Positions 22,509 to 35,021 of a DNA stretch of 64,000 nt are shown here, piece after piece. Source of the stretch: Tetragonia tetragonoides (taxonomy: Eukaryota; Streptophyta; Magnoliopsida; Caryophyllales; Aizoaceae); the NCBI GenBank assembly GCA_038025085.1, contig CM076146.1, forward strand, positions 24,870,501-24,934,500, in the 5' to 3' direction. The translations under genes were made by a program, and so were the position numbers. The notes beneath the pieces are model-generated. The model saw only the letters and a program-made list of their open reading frames with translations, did not search any database and was not told where the DNA came from. Numbering within the stretch: position 1 is the first letter of the stretch; each line of letters opens with the position of its first letter.

Positions 22509-23827
22509 TGTAAGCACCCGGGATTTCTACGGCCACGGAGTGCGTCCTTATAGAAAATTTGTAAGCTGGGGGTTTAGATAAGTTCAAGGAACCATCGAGT
22601 TAGAAAAGCTTTTGAAAAGACTTGAATTGAATAAAAACCATGAAAGAGGTAACAAATCTGCTATCGGCGTTTTATCGAATGGACAAACCGAAGGGACAAC
22701 CCAATAGCGCGATAAGTGAAATCATGTTTTTAGAAAGACTTCCACTCATATAGAACATATGAGTACCCAAGAATAAAGAGTTCGGGGGAGAAGGTACGAG
22801 GTGGGAAGGTGTTAGGCACCCAACTCGCCCGTATTATGACGGCCTCTACTAACTCAAGTTTGCTTAATAATTTAAAGACATGATTCCCACACAAACCGGA
22901 TTAACAACCTAGAATTAGACTATTAATTGGTTCATCTAAAGCATCACAACATTTACTTTAACCCTTGTTTAGACATGCATTTGATTGGCAAGTTGAGCAT
23001 TACAACTACTAGACATGCTTGGAAGGACAATATTTAGGAAGCAATCAAAAACGTTACTTAGCATGATATCTACATTATGGCTATTGGAAAATAATTAATT
23101 AGACAAGTAATTTTAATTTGCGCCCTCAGGAGTTAGTACTTGAACTGTAAGCTATATTTGACAAAAATAGTAAAGACAAGATCTCAAGTTTGGAAGAAAG
23201 AGGGGGAAGCTCGGTGTCAATAATCCCGAGAATAGAATAGAATTGTTTATGGAAGCAAGAGGGAGCAGCTCCGAGTCAATACTACTGAGAATAGAGGGTG
23301 TCAACTGTAGACTGTCTGTTTTGAACTGAGGGAGGAGGGTCGTATTTATAGGCGCAGGCAGTAGGGCTGGACGGCTAAAAAGGAGCAGAAAATTGAATTT
23401 GGGCTGAAAAAAGAGGCGAGCTTGAAGCTGAGTCAGCACCGCTAGCGGCCGTGGTCAGCGCCGCTGACGGCTGTCATCTGCCAGCTGAATGTCGTCATAA
23501 TGACGACATTAAGTCTATTTTAAATTTTCGGAGGAATTTTAGTGTTCCGAAAAATATGAAAAGACCGTTTTACCTTTGGACGGTAAAAGACGGTTCTACC
23601 CCTGGTTCACAACTTGGCGACCGGGAGTCGCAAAAAGGCAAGAGAGGTGTCGTTGGAAAGCTCTGGAACGGGGCTTTTGAATGAGACTAGAATAAAGGAG
23701 TGTTTAGAGGAAAATTCTGAGACCTTATCTTAACTATTAAAGCAAAAATAGCGTTCAATGATAAATTACTCCTTTCATCATCGGGCTTTTGCGGAGAAAT
23801 CTGGAGGGCGCTTTTTTGGCGTCTAAA
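22509..23827 (-). repeat. 3' LTR of element B (1319 bp)
   Basis: Its minus-strand start is altered from TGTAGAC to TTTAGAC. PPT GTGGGGGCCTC lies next to it at 23828-23842. Palindrome CCGCTAGCGG at 23439-23448, TATAAATA (minus) at 23343-23350. Its outer end reads TGTAAGCACCC, where the 5' copy has TGTAAGGACCC. Confidence 0.9.
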
Positions 23828-24399
23828 GAGGCCCCCACTTTGATCCAGCTTGAGTAAAAGCGAAGATCAAAGTATTCCGAAGGGGACATGCAGGATGCGG
23901 ATGTGCACACGGTGTGTGAGAGTGTACAATATGTATGCATATGAAGACAAACTTGAGTTGGGACATGCTCGTAGCATGCTAATATTTCATCTCTGTGAAC
24001 ACAAGAGAAATAAAGGTTATGGTCAACAGGATAGAACACCGCTCGTAGATGGTCTAAATGTCTGCTGGGGACCTGTATTCAGAGTGAATGAAAAAATTAG
24101 TAATACTTTGAGAATGTTCAACGTGGAGTGCTTCGACAAACAGTGACTAAAAACCGCTCGGCGGGTGTCGAGATTCCGTCCCTGTATGAGAAACGAAAAA
24201 GTCAACGAGACAGCACAATTAAAAATAACGGCTGTAAATGGGAAGTAACGTGAGAATGAATAGTATAAATGCTTTATTCTGAGTAAACAGTGACTAAGCA
24301 CCACTCGGCGGATGCCGAGATTCCGTCCCTGCACAAGGAACAAAAAGGTCGACGAGACAACGCAATCAAAATGACGCCTGTAAAATGGTTAAAACATAT

Positions 24400-24960
24400 G
24401 AACAGTTTAAATGCAATAGCTTAAGCAATCATTGACTAAAACATATAAGAAATAATGGACAGTATAACTGCAACAGTTTAAGCAATTATTTACCGACACA
24501 TAATAAGTAACCTCGTAGAAGGACAGTTTAACCGCAATAGCTTAAGCGATCATTAACTGACCCGAAATTGGTGACCTCGCAGAAGGACAGTTTAACCGCA
24601 ATAGCTTAAACGACCATTAACTGACCCCAAAATTTATGACCGCAGAAGGACAACTTAACCGCAATAGCTTAAGCGACCATTGACTGACCCCAAAGTTTGT
24701 GACCTCGAAGAAGGACTGTTTAACCGCAATAGCTTAAGCAACCATTGACTGACCCCAAAATTTGTGACCTCGCAAGAGGACAGTTTAACCGCAATAGCTT
24801 AAGCGACCATTGACTGACCCCAAAATTTGTGACCTCGCAGAAGGACAGTTTAACCGCAATAGCTTATTCGATAATTGACTGGCCCGAATTTGTGATCTCG
24901 TAGAAGGACATTTTAACCGCAATAGCTTAAGCGGACATTGACTGACCCGATTTTGGGACG
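24400..24960. repeat. Tandem array of about 61-bp units in element B
   Basis: Nine or so units contain CAGTTTAACCGCAATAGC followed by TTAAGCGATCATTGACTGACC. It is the reverse-oriented relative of the array at 112-400 and homologous to 33775-34225. Confidence 0.85.
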
Positions 24961-25255
24961 TTGGGACATTGGGATATTGAAACTTTGGGACATTGGGACA
25001 TTGGGATTTTGGAGAATTTGGGACATAGAGACATTCGGATTTTGGAGACTTTGAGACTTTGGGACATTGGGATTTATGAGATTTTGAGGCTTTGGGACAT
25101 TGAGACTTTGCGATATTGGGATTTTTGAGATTTTGAGGCTTTGGGACATTGAGACTTTGGGAAATTGGGATTTTTGAGACATTGGGACATTGGGATTTTG
25201 GAGACTTTGGGACATTGGGACATTGGGATTTTGGAGACTTTGGGACATTGATGAG
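24953..25255. repeat. Short-period TTGGGACATTGGGA repeat
   Basis: Imperfect repeats of TTGGGACATTGGGATTTTGG and variants such as TTTGAGACTTTGGG. Strongly G-biased on the plus strand. Element C has only a few units at the equivalent place (34201-34375), so the array expanded in B. The Ser/Gln/Asn/Pro-rich frames on the minus strand are a by-product. Confidence 0.85.
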
Positions 25256-27461
25256 GCCAGCAGATTTACCGGGCTTAAAATAATTTGACACTCCGGGCGA
25301 TAAATGTTGTCGCGACATATATCCGGGCTCAAGTATTTGGGACCTGCAAAAATAGTTGGGGTAGTTTTACCTGAAAATAAGTGGTACCGTAACATAGGCC
25401 AACCGTTGAATTTGAATTTGCGGGCCAAAGGGTCTCGCTCCCGCGCGCTTGGTACTAATATTTGCCGTGGACGAACTGGAGTAACGGCTTCTGGGCTGGT
25501 AAAACGAAGTCGTGGGACAGCAGGTGGCCCGCGCGCTTGGTTGTTGTTGGAAGGTTATTTCCATTTTTTATTGTAGTTGGAAGGTCGCTTCTGGGCTTGA
25601 TCATGAGTTCCAGGCTTGCTGGTTTCGATGGAGAGCGGGTAGACTCAAACCTGCAGTGGAAATATGCACATAGGAAAAAGATGCAACAGACATGCCCGAC
25701 CGACCATGACAAAATGCACAAGAAATGACATAGTAATATTCATGGGGCAAAGGGGAATAGACATGTAAACATGCAGGGATGCAAGACCCTGAGAAATTAT
25801 GTACACATGCATGCCTTTGAAGGCGACTCTAGTACTTATACAAATATGATGTATGCAGACTCTATTGACTCACACCTCCATGCGGCCTAGCCTCACATGC
25901 ACGACTCTCCTATAGGGTCTGAAGAGGGTCTTCATATGGGAAAAATTTTTGTGATCAAGAATTTCATTTCTGTGATGATCTTGACAGAGTGTGAGACAAG
26001 TGGACAAGACTGGGTGCAGTCAAGGAAGAATCAGCCCCCAGTTTGATGTGTGGTTCTTGATGGTTATGACCTACTCGAGGAGCTATGGGGGTTGATGCAG
26101 CGGTACAAAATATCCTAACTTAAGGTATGGGGATGAAATGGACAACTTTGAACGTAGCGGACAAGGAACCGACTCATTCTGAAAAAGCCCCAAGTTGGGA
26201 AGTCTGTGTGCATGCCTACGAGAAATGCGATGAGTATGACCTCTAGACGACTGACCAAAGAGCGCTTACATGAGAAACAATGCTCTAAATCCTCGGAAAT
26301 TTAAGTTGCCTCAAGATGTTGAACTTGTTTTATATATATTTTTTTTTTTTGTTGCCCTAACTTTTGCCTAGGCCGCCCTTTCAGATTTTCAACCTACCGG
26401 GCTCATCCTATTTTTTTTTAACCTTAGGTGAGAATGATGGAAGGGGAGAACTCCTTATGATCATGTGACAAAGTGGTTTTCATGGCCGGACCTCTTTGAG
26501 GTTTCCTACGTATCTAGTGTGTGGAATCAGGCCAACGTAGTTCAGGACTATACAGTTGAATGGTCGTACCTCTTGGAGGGCTTTTGGGTTGCAATGTCAA
26601 GCTGGGTTGAAATCTCAAAGAAAGGATAAAGGCTCAAAGAAACCCAATGTAAATCCCCTCCCCAAAGTATGCTAGATGGTATAGAAGTTTTTTATCTAGG
26701 CGATATGGCTTAGGGACCAATGTTTAGGTTAGGCCACCGTTTGGTTGTGCTTGAAGTGTTTGCACTCTTTTGGATCTTTGGTCGCTCACGAATTTATTTC
26801 TCTTTTGTTTTTTTTTTTTTTGCTTTTGAACTTTCGAGTTCTCTCTCTTTTTTTGGTATTTCTCTCGGTGGCTCTTTTTGTAGGTCGGTCCACCTTGCCT
26901 AGAAGGTTGCTTCTATTCCCATGTCTCACACACTCATTCCCCGAGTAAGGATGATGTGGTTAAGAAATGAAAGGCAATGTGTTTAAGGCTCAAAGGGTTG
27001 CAAGTGGTACTGATGTATAGGGTAGTAAAGGATATTGATGTGAGGTGCCAAATGAATGCCTCCTGTCCTCGGCACGAACGATTCAACTGTATGTCTTCTA
27101 TGGGGATGATCATTAGGGAGTTTTTGTTTGATGTTTTCCACAATGAAGGATTTCTTTTGAATTTTTTTTTTTTTTGATTTTTTTTTCCGTCATAGGCAAC
27201 TTAAGCTTGTCATAGGATTGAACAAAGACAATGATGGGAATCAAAATGCAATCTTTATTGAATCGAAGAAAAGCATTACACGAGAAGTAAGCTAGACTCT
27301 ATAGACGAATTGAAAAGACAAACTGGACATCATTAGACTTGACAGGACTCAACTAGACTTGCACACTAGGAGACTTCGACTCTCTTCAACTTCTTGAGCA
27401 CGGGCTATTTGACAGGGATATGGGGGGATAGCCCCCTGTAGATACTTGCGTTGTTCACGAC
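25256..27461 (-). other. Non-coding 3' interior of element B
   Basis: 25256-25560 is homologous to 34365-34640 in C, the region before the antisense PMD gene. B then jumps to the twin-hairpin region (about 26479-26532) with no PMD or DUF7745 sequence, so the cassette is deleted or was never acquired. CTTTATT at 27253-27259 gives AATAAAG on the minus strand, about 200 bp after the gag stop, a plausible poly(A) signal. I see no coding domain. Confidence 0.6.
26479..26532 (-). other. Twin hairpin conserved after pol (B copy)
   Basis: On the minus strand CTACGT pairs with ACGTAG around a loop containing GGCCTGATTCC, followed by a CCTC/GAGG hairpin with an AAA loop. Compare 6961-7011 and 39908-39957. 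Confidence 0.6.
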
Positions 27462-28412
27462 TTACGTGGAATTCTTAAGAAGGTTATCTTCAATTAGGAT
27501 GCCCACAGCATAGAGCTGGTTGTAGGAGTCAATTACTTGATACCTTAGGTGTTTCTTGTAAGCAGGTTGAAGGTTCTTGATGAGTTGGCAGATTTGATCA
27601 GTTTGCAGAGGTCGCTCAACCAGTTCGGTTATCTTTAGCTTCCAATGCCTAAGGAAGGAAGTGAATCCCTCATCTTCTTCTTTTTTGGTGATCTCTAACT
27701 CTCGAAGGGTCATAGGTAGAGCAACATTTTCCTTGTAGCGTGCAAGGAAGACTGTGGTGAAATCTGACCAAGTGCGGTACTTCTCCATATTCAAGGTGTA
27801 GAACCAACGACGAGTTGGGGCATCAAGAGTCTTTGGGAAAAAGTTAATGTAGATATTTTTGTCAACACTTCTTAAACCCATGGCAGTAGTGAAGGCTTTG
27901 AGGTGGTCTTGTGGATTATCAGTTCCAGTGAATGTCGGAACATCGGGCATGGAGAACTTGGCTGGAAGCTTGCCCTTGACTTTGGCATTAACTTTACCAA
28001 AATTAGTATGGTAGTTGGCAAACAGGCCACTGTTTTTGAGCACAGAATTAATCTTAGCTAGTTTGGCATTTGGTCCTTCTTCCTCAGAGTCGGAGTCAGA
28101 GAGGACTCTTGCTTCATCCTATTTCTTTTTTTCCAAATCTTCAACCTTGAGTCGCACCCTTTCCAACTCACTCATGAGGTCATAAAGCCTCTCGTTGGTG
28201 GTTTTGACCATGGTGAAGTTTGGGGGTGTGATCGGTGAGGTAAGGGATGTATTGAGTGGTGGCGAACTTTGTGGTGGTGATGGATTATGGGGTGAAGGCC
28301 TTTTGGAATGTGGTGGTGTCTTCGATGTAGGTTGAACACGAACCAATCTGCCGGATGATCGAGCCCAAGCTTTGTCACCGTAATTCTTCCTCGAGCCCCC
28401 AATCCTGAACAC
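27462..28412 (-). pseudogene. gag of element B
   Basis: Capsid-type Gag of the Tat lineage, which would form the particle that packages element RNA. The start region (FRIGGSRKNYG) and a WARSSGRLVRVQP stretch are shared in form with gag of C. It has a coiled-coil-like ELERVRLKVEDLEKKK, then a PDVPTFTGTDNPQDHLK and RRWFYTL capsid core. One in-frame stop (TAG near 28118) interrupts it. The frame ends at 27462 after EDNLLKNST, before any zinc knuckle, so the protein is C-terminally truncated compared with gag of C. Confidence 0.85.
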
Positions 28413-29810
28413 AAGTCTTAACTTAGAAAGATGCCAAAGAAAGGTCTTGAAAACAAAGACTCATGATTTTTAGAAGACCCTCGATAGCCCCTAAGGTGAA
28501 TGTGCTTATGGACGTCTATATGAACTTGAATGTATGATGATGACAATGCAATGACAGAGTTACGACAACAATATGCAAGATGCATGACAGACTTACCTTG
28601 ACGTCTATGACAATGAATTGACGCAAACTGACCCTAGAAGACTTATGATTGACTCGTCTAGACTTCTAATGCATGAGACATAGTGATCAAATGGAGACAT
28701 TGATGAATGCACGACTTGGACTTTTGTACAAATGCAAATGAAAAATGACGACAATGTATTCATGACGATTATTTATGAATCCTAGCATGGAGCGTCTAAT
28801 ACGTACAATGCAATGCAATGCAATGCAAAGAAATGGAAAAGAAGAAAGTAAAAACATAAGCCTAAATTCCCGATTATTTCCCCTTATATCAAAAGAAAAA
28901 TGAAGTCGATGAACGAAAATGAGAAAAATAGAAACAGACGGACTATCCTTTTTTCTTTTTTTTTTTAATTTTTCTAGACTCAAAGAAAATAGAAAATAGG
29001 ATAAATAAAATAAAATAAAATAAAAAAAGAAAATTTCGGCATTTTTTTTTATTTTCCGGTTTTTTTTCGGCATTTGTTTTTTTCAACGCCATTTTTTGTC
29101 CTTTTTTTTTGCCGAATCTGAATTACATCAAAACAATAAATAAAGAAGAAAAAATAAAAAAATGGAAGAGAGGAATTGGAGAGACTAACTCTTTTTTTTT
29201 TCTAAAAAGGTCCCAGAAAATTGTTCATGACTTCGACGCTATATGAAAATATATCATCGAGTAAACGAGTGCTCATTGAATTGAATTCTCACACTAGTTT
29301 TGGGCATTAGGAACTACCTAAAATCAAAGAAAAAGACTTCTAGCACGTAGGTACATGTTGGCACATAGTCACGACATTCATGCATTCAGGCATGCATTAC
29401 AACGACGCAGTTACAGGCAAACATGTGATCAGACGGGCATTACAACGATACATGCACAACAAGCAAGTGAATGCACGAATGTGGGCTAGAGGCTTTTGGC
29501 TCCTATGAGGTTACCACGACAAATTACAATTTTCGTTCGGCGGATAGTCGACACATCAATTGTAATTCATTTTCACCAACAAGAGTCGATGAGTCGTGGG
29601 TGAGAAAGCGTCGGTTTGCACGATAGGACAACTGTATATTCTTTTAGATATACGGGTTGTCTACGAGTTACGACACAAACTTCCTCGAGGGTCGATAAGG
29701 GCCAAAAGGTTGTGACAAAGCACATGCAAATGATGCAATATGGAACATGTTATTAAACAATTAAGCAAACTTGAGTTTCGAGTCTCACCCTCTTAAATCA
29801 ATCCGCAGTG
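28413..29810 (-). other. Leader of element B between primer site and gag
   Basis: AT-rich and homologous to 56880-57880 in C, including the GGTTGTCTACGAGTT region. No coding sequence seen. It may hold packaging signals, but nothing identifies them. Confidence 0.6.
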
Positions 29811-29820
29811 AAGTCGCCAC
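29810..29820 (-). other. Primer binding site of element B
   Basis: Directly after the 5' LTR (minus strand) the sequence is GTGGCGACTTC. A PBS beginning TGGCGACT is closest to the 3' end of a plant tRNA-Arg, the primer used by several Tat-lineage elements. The match is short and not exact, so the tRNA assignment is tentative. Confidence 0.55.
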
Positions 29821-31147
29821 TGTAAGGACCCGGGATTTCTAGGCCATGGAGTACGCCCTTATAGAAAATTTGTAAGCTGGGGGTTTAGATAAGTTCAAGG
29901 AACTGTCGAGTTAGAAAATCTTTTGAAAAGACTTGAATTGAATAAAAACCATGAAAGAGGTCACAAATCTGCTATCGGCGTTTTATCGAAGGGACAAATC
30001 GAAGGGACAACCCAATAGCGATAAGTGAACTAATCATGTTTTTGGAAAGAATCCCGCTCATATAGAACATATGACTACCCAAGAATAAAGGGTTCGGGGG
30101 CGAAGGTACGAGGTGGGAAGGTGTAAGGCATCCAACTCGCCCGTATTATTATGGCCTATACTAACTCAAGTTTGCTTAATAATTTAAAGACATGATTCCC
30201 ACGTAAACCGGATTAACAACCTAGACTTAGACTATTAATTGGTTCAACACAAGCATCACAACATTTACTTTAACCCTTGTTTAAACATGCATTTGATTGG
30301 CAAGTTGAGCATTACAACGACTAGACATGCTTGGAAGGACAATATTTAGAATGCAATAAAAGACATTACTTAGCATGATATCTACATTATGGCTATTGGA
30401 AAATAAACAACAAGACAAGTAGATTTAATTTGGACCCTCAGGAGTTAGTACATGAATTGTAGGCTATATTTGACAAAAATAGTAAAGACAAGATCTCAAG
30501 TTTGGAAGAAAGAGGGGGAAGCTCGGTGTCAATACTCCCGAGAATAGGATAGAATTGTTTATGGAAGAAAGAGGGAGAAGCTCAGAGTCAATACTACTGA
30601 CAATAGAGGGTGTCAACTTTAGACTGTCTGTTTTGAACTGAGGGAGGAGGGTCGTATTTATAGTCGCTGTAAGTAGGGCTGGACGGGTGAAAAGGAGCCG
30701 AATATTGAATTTGGGCTGAAAAAAGAGTCGGGCTTGAAGTTGAGTCAGCGCCGCTAGCGGCGCTGGGTTTTAAACCAGGGCCGCTGACGGCTGTCAGTTG
30801 CCAGCTCGATGTCGTCATAATGAAGACATCCAGTCTATTTTAATTTTCCAAGGGAATTTTACTGTTCCGAAAAATATGAAAAGACTATTTTACTTTTGGA
30901 CGGTAAAAGATGGTTCTACCCCCGGTTCACAACTTGGCGACCAGGAGTCGGAAAAAGGCATGAGAGGTGTCGTTGAAAGCTCTTGAACGGGGCTTTTGAA
31001 TGAGACTAGAATAAAGGAGTGTTCAGAAGAAAAACCTGAGACCTTATATTAACTATTAAAGCAAAAATAGCGTTGAAGTTTATAAATTACTCCTTTCATC
31101 ATCGGGCTTTTGCGGAGAAATCTGAAGGCGCTTTTTTGGCGTCTACG
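29821..31147 (-). repeat. 5' LTR of element B (1327 bp)
   Basis: Same family as 731-1989. Palindrome GCCGCTAGCGGC at 30750-30761, TATAAATA (minus) at 30655-30662. The outer terminal base is altered: minus strand begins CGTAGACGCC instead of TGTAGACGCC. Confidence 0.9.
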
Positions 31148-31374
31148 CCAACGGTAACCAAATGCTCATTCTTCTTGAAATCAAGATTGTGGGGCTCCCA
31201 ATGATTGGTAGAATGGAAATTACTACGAGTGAACTCATCCTGGACTAACCGGTGCTCACCCAGCCGCTGACGGGGTATACCGGAAATGTAGACCCGAGTA
31301 AAAACATTCGGGGCCTCCCGCAGAACAATCTCTTGCTCCTTCCTTTTCCTACCTCCTCTAAGTTTAGGAGCCAT
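31148..31374 (-). pseudogene. PMD copy 2 of element F, exon 1
   Basis: Starts MAPKLRGGRKRK at 31374, matching MAPKLGKRRSRR of the E copy, so this start is preferred over the upstream in-frame ATG. It contains LGEHRLVQDEF, also visible at the cut end of copy 1 (12500-12540). The exon is interrupted at its 3' end by element B. Confidence 0.75.
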
Positions 31375-31910
31375 GGATGAAGAGCAAAAAATGGAGTTTT
31401 TGCAAATTTGAGTGAAACTCACAAATTCAAACAATTTTGAGTTTTGACACTCAAAAACACAAGAACAACTAACAAAATCAAGTTTTATTAAGAATTTGAG
31501 CAAGAAAACCTCAAGATTTGGAGTTAGGGGCTTGGTGGAGGTTAAAAGCTTGAAGAAAAATGGAGGAGAGAGAAGAAGAAGGCATGAAATGGAAAAAGAC
31601 CCATTTCGGCCTCCCCCTTCTTTTCCGCTTTATTCTACCATGAATACCTAGCGACCGGTCAAACCGCTTAGGTGGACGGTCAGACTGTCACGCTGAAGAA
31701 TGAACCGCAAGCCACGTGGTTTGGCCGCTAGCCCAAACGGCTTGACCGTTGGGAGGAACGGTTTGACCGCTCTACCAAGCGGCGTAGCTGCTCCACCAAG
31801 CGGTTTAGCCGCTCCACCTAGCGGTTTAACCATTTGATGTGGCGATTTGACCACCATACACTTTTTCGTTACAATATTCTAAGGGCCATTGGTTCAAAAT
31901 CAGTGGGCCC
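31375..31910 (-). promoter_or_regulatory. Promoter region of PMD copy 2
   Basis: A pyrimidine-rich leader near the ATG, then at 31640-31860 a cluster of CGGTTTNACCGCT and AAGCGGTTTAGCC inverted motifs related to the GCCGCTAGCGGC module. Element C is inserted immediately beyond, at 31911. No clear TATA box. Confidence 0.5.
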
Positions 31911-33203
31911 TGTAAGGACCCGGGATTTCTACGGCCACGGAGTGCGTCCTTACAAAAAATTTGTAAGCTGGGGGTTTAGATAAGTTCAAGGGACAATCGA
32001 GTTAGAAAAGCTTTTGTAAAGACTTGAATTGAATAAAAACCATGAAAGAGGTCACAAATCTGCTATCGGCGTTTTATCGAAGGGACAAACCGAAGGGACA
32101 ATTCGGAGGGACAACCCAATAGCGCGATAAGTGAACTAATCATGTTTTGAGAAAGATTCCCGCTCATATAGAACATATGAGTACCCAAGAATAAAAGGTT
32201 CAGGGGCGATAGTACAAGGTGGGAAGGTGTTAGGCACCCAACTCGCTCGTTTTATGACGGCCTCTACTAACTCAAGTTTGCTTAATAATTTAAAGACATA
32301 ATTCCCATGCAAAACCAAATTAACAACCTGGACTTAGACTATTAATTGGTTCCACACAAGCATCACAACATTTATTAATGACCCTTATTTAGACATGCAT
32401 TCGATTGACAAATTGAGCATTACGACGACTAGACATGCTTGAAAGGACAATATTTAGGAAGCAATAAAAGACGTTTATTAACATGATATCTACAATATCA
32501 CTATTAGAAAATAAACAATTAGGCAAGCAATTTAATTTCAGCCCTTAGGAGCTAGTACCTGAACTGTAGGCTATATTTGACAAAAATAGTAAAGACAAGA
32601 TCTCAAGTTTGGAAGAAAGTGGGGGAAACTCGGTGTCAATACTCCCGAGAACAGAGGTTGTCAACTGTAGACTGTGTGATTTGAACTGAGGGAGGAGGGT
32701 TATATTTATAGGCGCAGGAAGTAGGGCTGGAAGGCTGAAGAAGAGCCGAAAATCGGATTTGGGCTGAAAAAATTGCTGGGCCTGAAAGCTTATGCAGCGC
32801 CGCTAGCGGCTAAGGTCAGCGCCGCTAGCGGCTCTGGATTTTATTCCAGAGCTGCTGATAGCTGTCATATGCCAGCTGGATGTCGTCATTTCTATTTTAA
32901 TTTTTCGGAGGAATTTAGTGTACCGAAAAATATGAAAAGGCCATTTTACCCTTGGGCGGTAAAAGACGGTTCTACCCCCGATTCACAACTTGGCAACCGG
33001 GAGCCGGAAAAAGTCATGAGATGTGTTGTTGGAAAGCTCTTGAACGGGGCTTTTGAATGGGACTGGAATAAATGAGTGATCGAGGAAAAACCTGAGACCT
33101 TATCTTACCTATTAAAGCAAAAATAGCGTTCAAGTTTATAAATTACTCCTTTCATCATCGGACTTTTGCAGAGGAATCTGAAGGCGCTTTTTTGGCGTCT
33201 ACA
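31911..33203 (-). repeat. 3' LTR of element C (1293 bp)
   Basis: TG...CA ends. Two GCCGCTAGCGGC palindromes (32799-32810 and 32821-32832) upstream of TATAAATA (minus, 32703-32710). The PPT follows at 33204-33217. Confidence 0.92.
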
Positions 33204-33217
33204 GAAGCCCCCACTTT
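33204..33217 (-). other. Polypurine tract of element C
   Basis: Minus strand AAAGTGGGGGCTTC abutting the LTR start TGTAGACGCC. Confidence 0.85.
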
Positions 33218-33774
33218 GATCAAGCTTGAGTAAAAACCGAAGATCAAAGTATTCCGAAGGCGACATGCAGGATGCTGATGTGCACATGGTGTGTGAGAGT
33301 AAACAGTATGTATGCATATGAAGACAAACCTGAGTTGGGACATGCTCGTAGCGTGCTAAGATTTCATCTCTATGAATACAAGAGAAAATAAAGGTTATGA
33401 TTAACAGGATAGGACACCGCTCGTAGATGATCTAAACGTTTGCTGGGGACCTGTATTTAGAGTGAATGAAAAAGTTAGTGATACTTTGAGAATGATAAAC
33501 GCAGAGTGCTTTGACAATCAGTGACTAAACACCACTAGGCGGGCATCGAGATTCCGTCCCTGTACGAAAAAAAGAAAAAGTCAACAAGACAGCGTGATTA
33601 AAAATAACGGCTGTAAATGGGAAATAAAACTGGTGAGAGTGAATAGTATAAATGCTTATCCTAAGCAAACAGTGACTAAGCACCACTCGGTGGATGCCGA
33701 GATTTCGTCCTTGCAAAAGAAACGAAAAGGTCGATGAGGCAGCACGATAAAAAATGACGGCTGTATAATGGTTA

Positions 33775-34225
33775 AAACATATGAAGAGTTTAAATGCAAT
33801 AGCTTAAGCAATCATTGACTGACACATATAACAAAAATGACAGTATAACCGCAACAGTTTAAGGAATCATTGACTTACACAAAAATAAGTAGCCTCGTAG
33901 AAGGACAGTTTAACCGCAATAGCTTAAACGATCATTGACTGACCCGAATATGTGACCTCGTAGAAGGCCAGTTTAACCGCAAAAGCTTAAGCGATCATTG
34001 ACTGACCCGAATTTGGGACCTCGTAGAAGGCCAGTTTGACCGCAATAGCTTAAGCGATCATTGACTGACCCGAATTTGGGACCTCGTAGAAGGCCAGTTT
34101 GACCGCAATAGCTTAAGCGATCATTGACTGACCCGAATTTGGGACCTCGTAGAAGGCCAGTTTGACCGCAATAGCTTAAGCGATCATTGACTGACCCGAA
34201 TTTGGGACGTTGGGACTTCGGAACT
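33775..34225. repeat. Tandem array of about 63-bp units in element C
   Basis: About eight units. The last three or four (about 34000-34200) look identical over the unit beginning GACCGCAATAGCTTAAGCGA, which implies recent amplification inside the element. Same family as 112-400 and 24400-24960. Confidence 0.88.
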
Positions 34226-34375
34226 TTCGTAGAAAAGGACAGTTTAACTGCAAGCGGTCATTGACTGACCTGACTTTGGGACTTTGGGACTTCGAGACTT
34301 TCTTAGAAAAGGACAGTTTAACCGTAAGCGGTCATTGACTTTACCTGACTTTGGGACATTGGGACTTTGATGAGG

Positions 34376-35021
34376 CTAGCAGATTTACAGGTCTTAAAAT
34401 AATTTGGCACTCCGGGCGAGCAGTATCATCGGGGCATATATCCGGGCTCGTGTACTTGGAACCTGCAAAACAATTGGTTTAGTTTTACCTAAAAATAATT
34501 GGTACCGTAAGATGGATCAACTGTTGAATTCGAATTAGTGGGCCAAGGGGACTCGCTCCCGCGCGCTTGGTACTGATCTTTGCCACGAACGAACTGAAAT
34601 AACGGCTACTGGGCAGGAAAAAAGTCGTGGGACAGTAGGCAGGGCCCGCGAGTGCAGGCCCAGCAGGGCCACTAGCGGCGCTGGGCTCTTGGTGATGGCC
34701 GCTAGCTGTTCTCACGAGCGCCGCTAGCGGCACTCAACTTGAGCCACCTAAAAGGCTTTTCGCGAAAATTTTCCGCGTTCTGCCTCAGTTTTCTTCTTCT
34801 TCGTCGAGCCATTGTCGAGCCTTCTTCAACATTATTGAGTGCTTCTACTTCCTCAGGGTGAGTCGATTCTTGACCAAATTCTTCGATTTTTGTCTTGAAC
34901 TTGCTTATTTTGCCGCCTAGTTGCCGAATTTTGGGTTGCATTGTTGAATGGGTACTTGTTTCTCGCGAATCCGAAACTTGAAATTTTCACTTGTAGAGAG
35001 ACAAAGCTTCATTATTCTTCT
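34376..35021 (+). promoter_or_regulatory. Promoter region of the antisense PMD gene of element C
   Basis: Contains CCACTAGCGG (34672-34681), GCCGCTAGC (about 34698-34706) and GCCGCTAGCGGC (about 34720-34731). An interior stretch shared with B lies at 34376-34640. A pyrimidine-rich leader precedes the ATG at 35022. No clear TATA box. Confidence 0.55.

Larger units (their letters stand above)
22509..31147 (-). mobile_element. B: complete minus-strand Tat-type element, gag only (8639 bp)
   Basis: It is bounded by LTRs 22509-23827 and 29821-31147 and flanked by identical CCAAC (22504-22508 and 31148-31152). From its 5' end: LTR, primer site (TGGCGACTTC), leader (28413-29810), gag (28412-27462), AATAAA, non-coding interior with the twin hairpin (about 26479-26532), a short-period repeat, a 60-bp array, PPT and 3' LTR. 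It lacks protease, RT, integrase and both antisense genes. It is therefore non-autonomous and would depend on related elements. It inserted at the exon 1/intron 1 border of PMD copy 2. Confidence 0.9.

Noticed and set aside
24953..25255. Telomere-like sequence
   Set aside because: GGG spacing recalls telomeric DNA, but the plant TTTAGGG unit is absent and the repeat lies inside a retrotransposon.
24785..25428. Ser/Gln/Asn/Pro repeat proteins on the minus strand
   Set aside because: By-product of the TTGGGACATTGGGA repeat and the 61-bp array; a short DNA repeat without stops gives open frames on its own.
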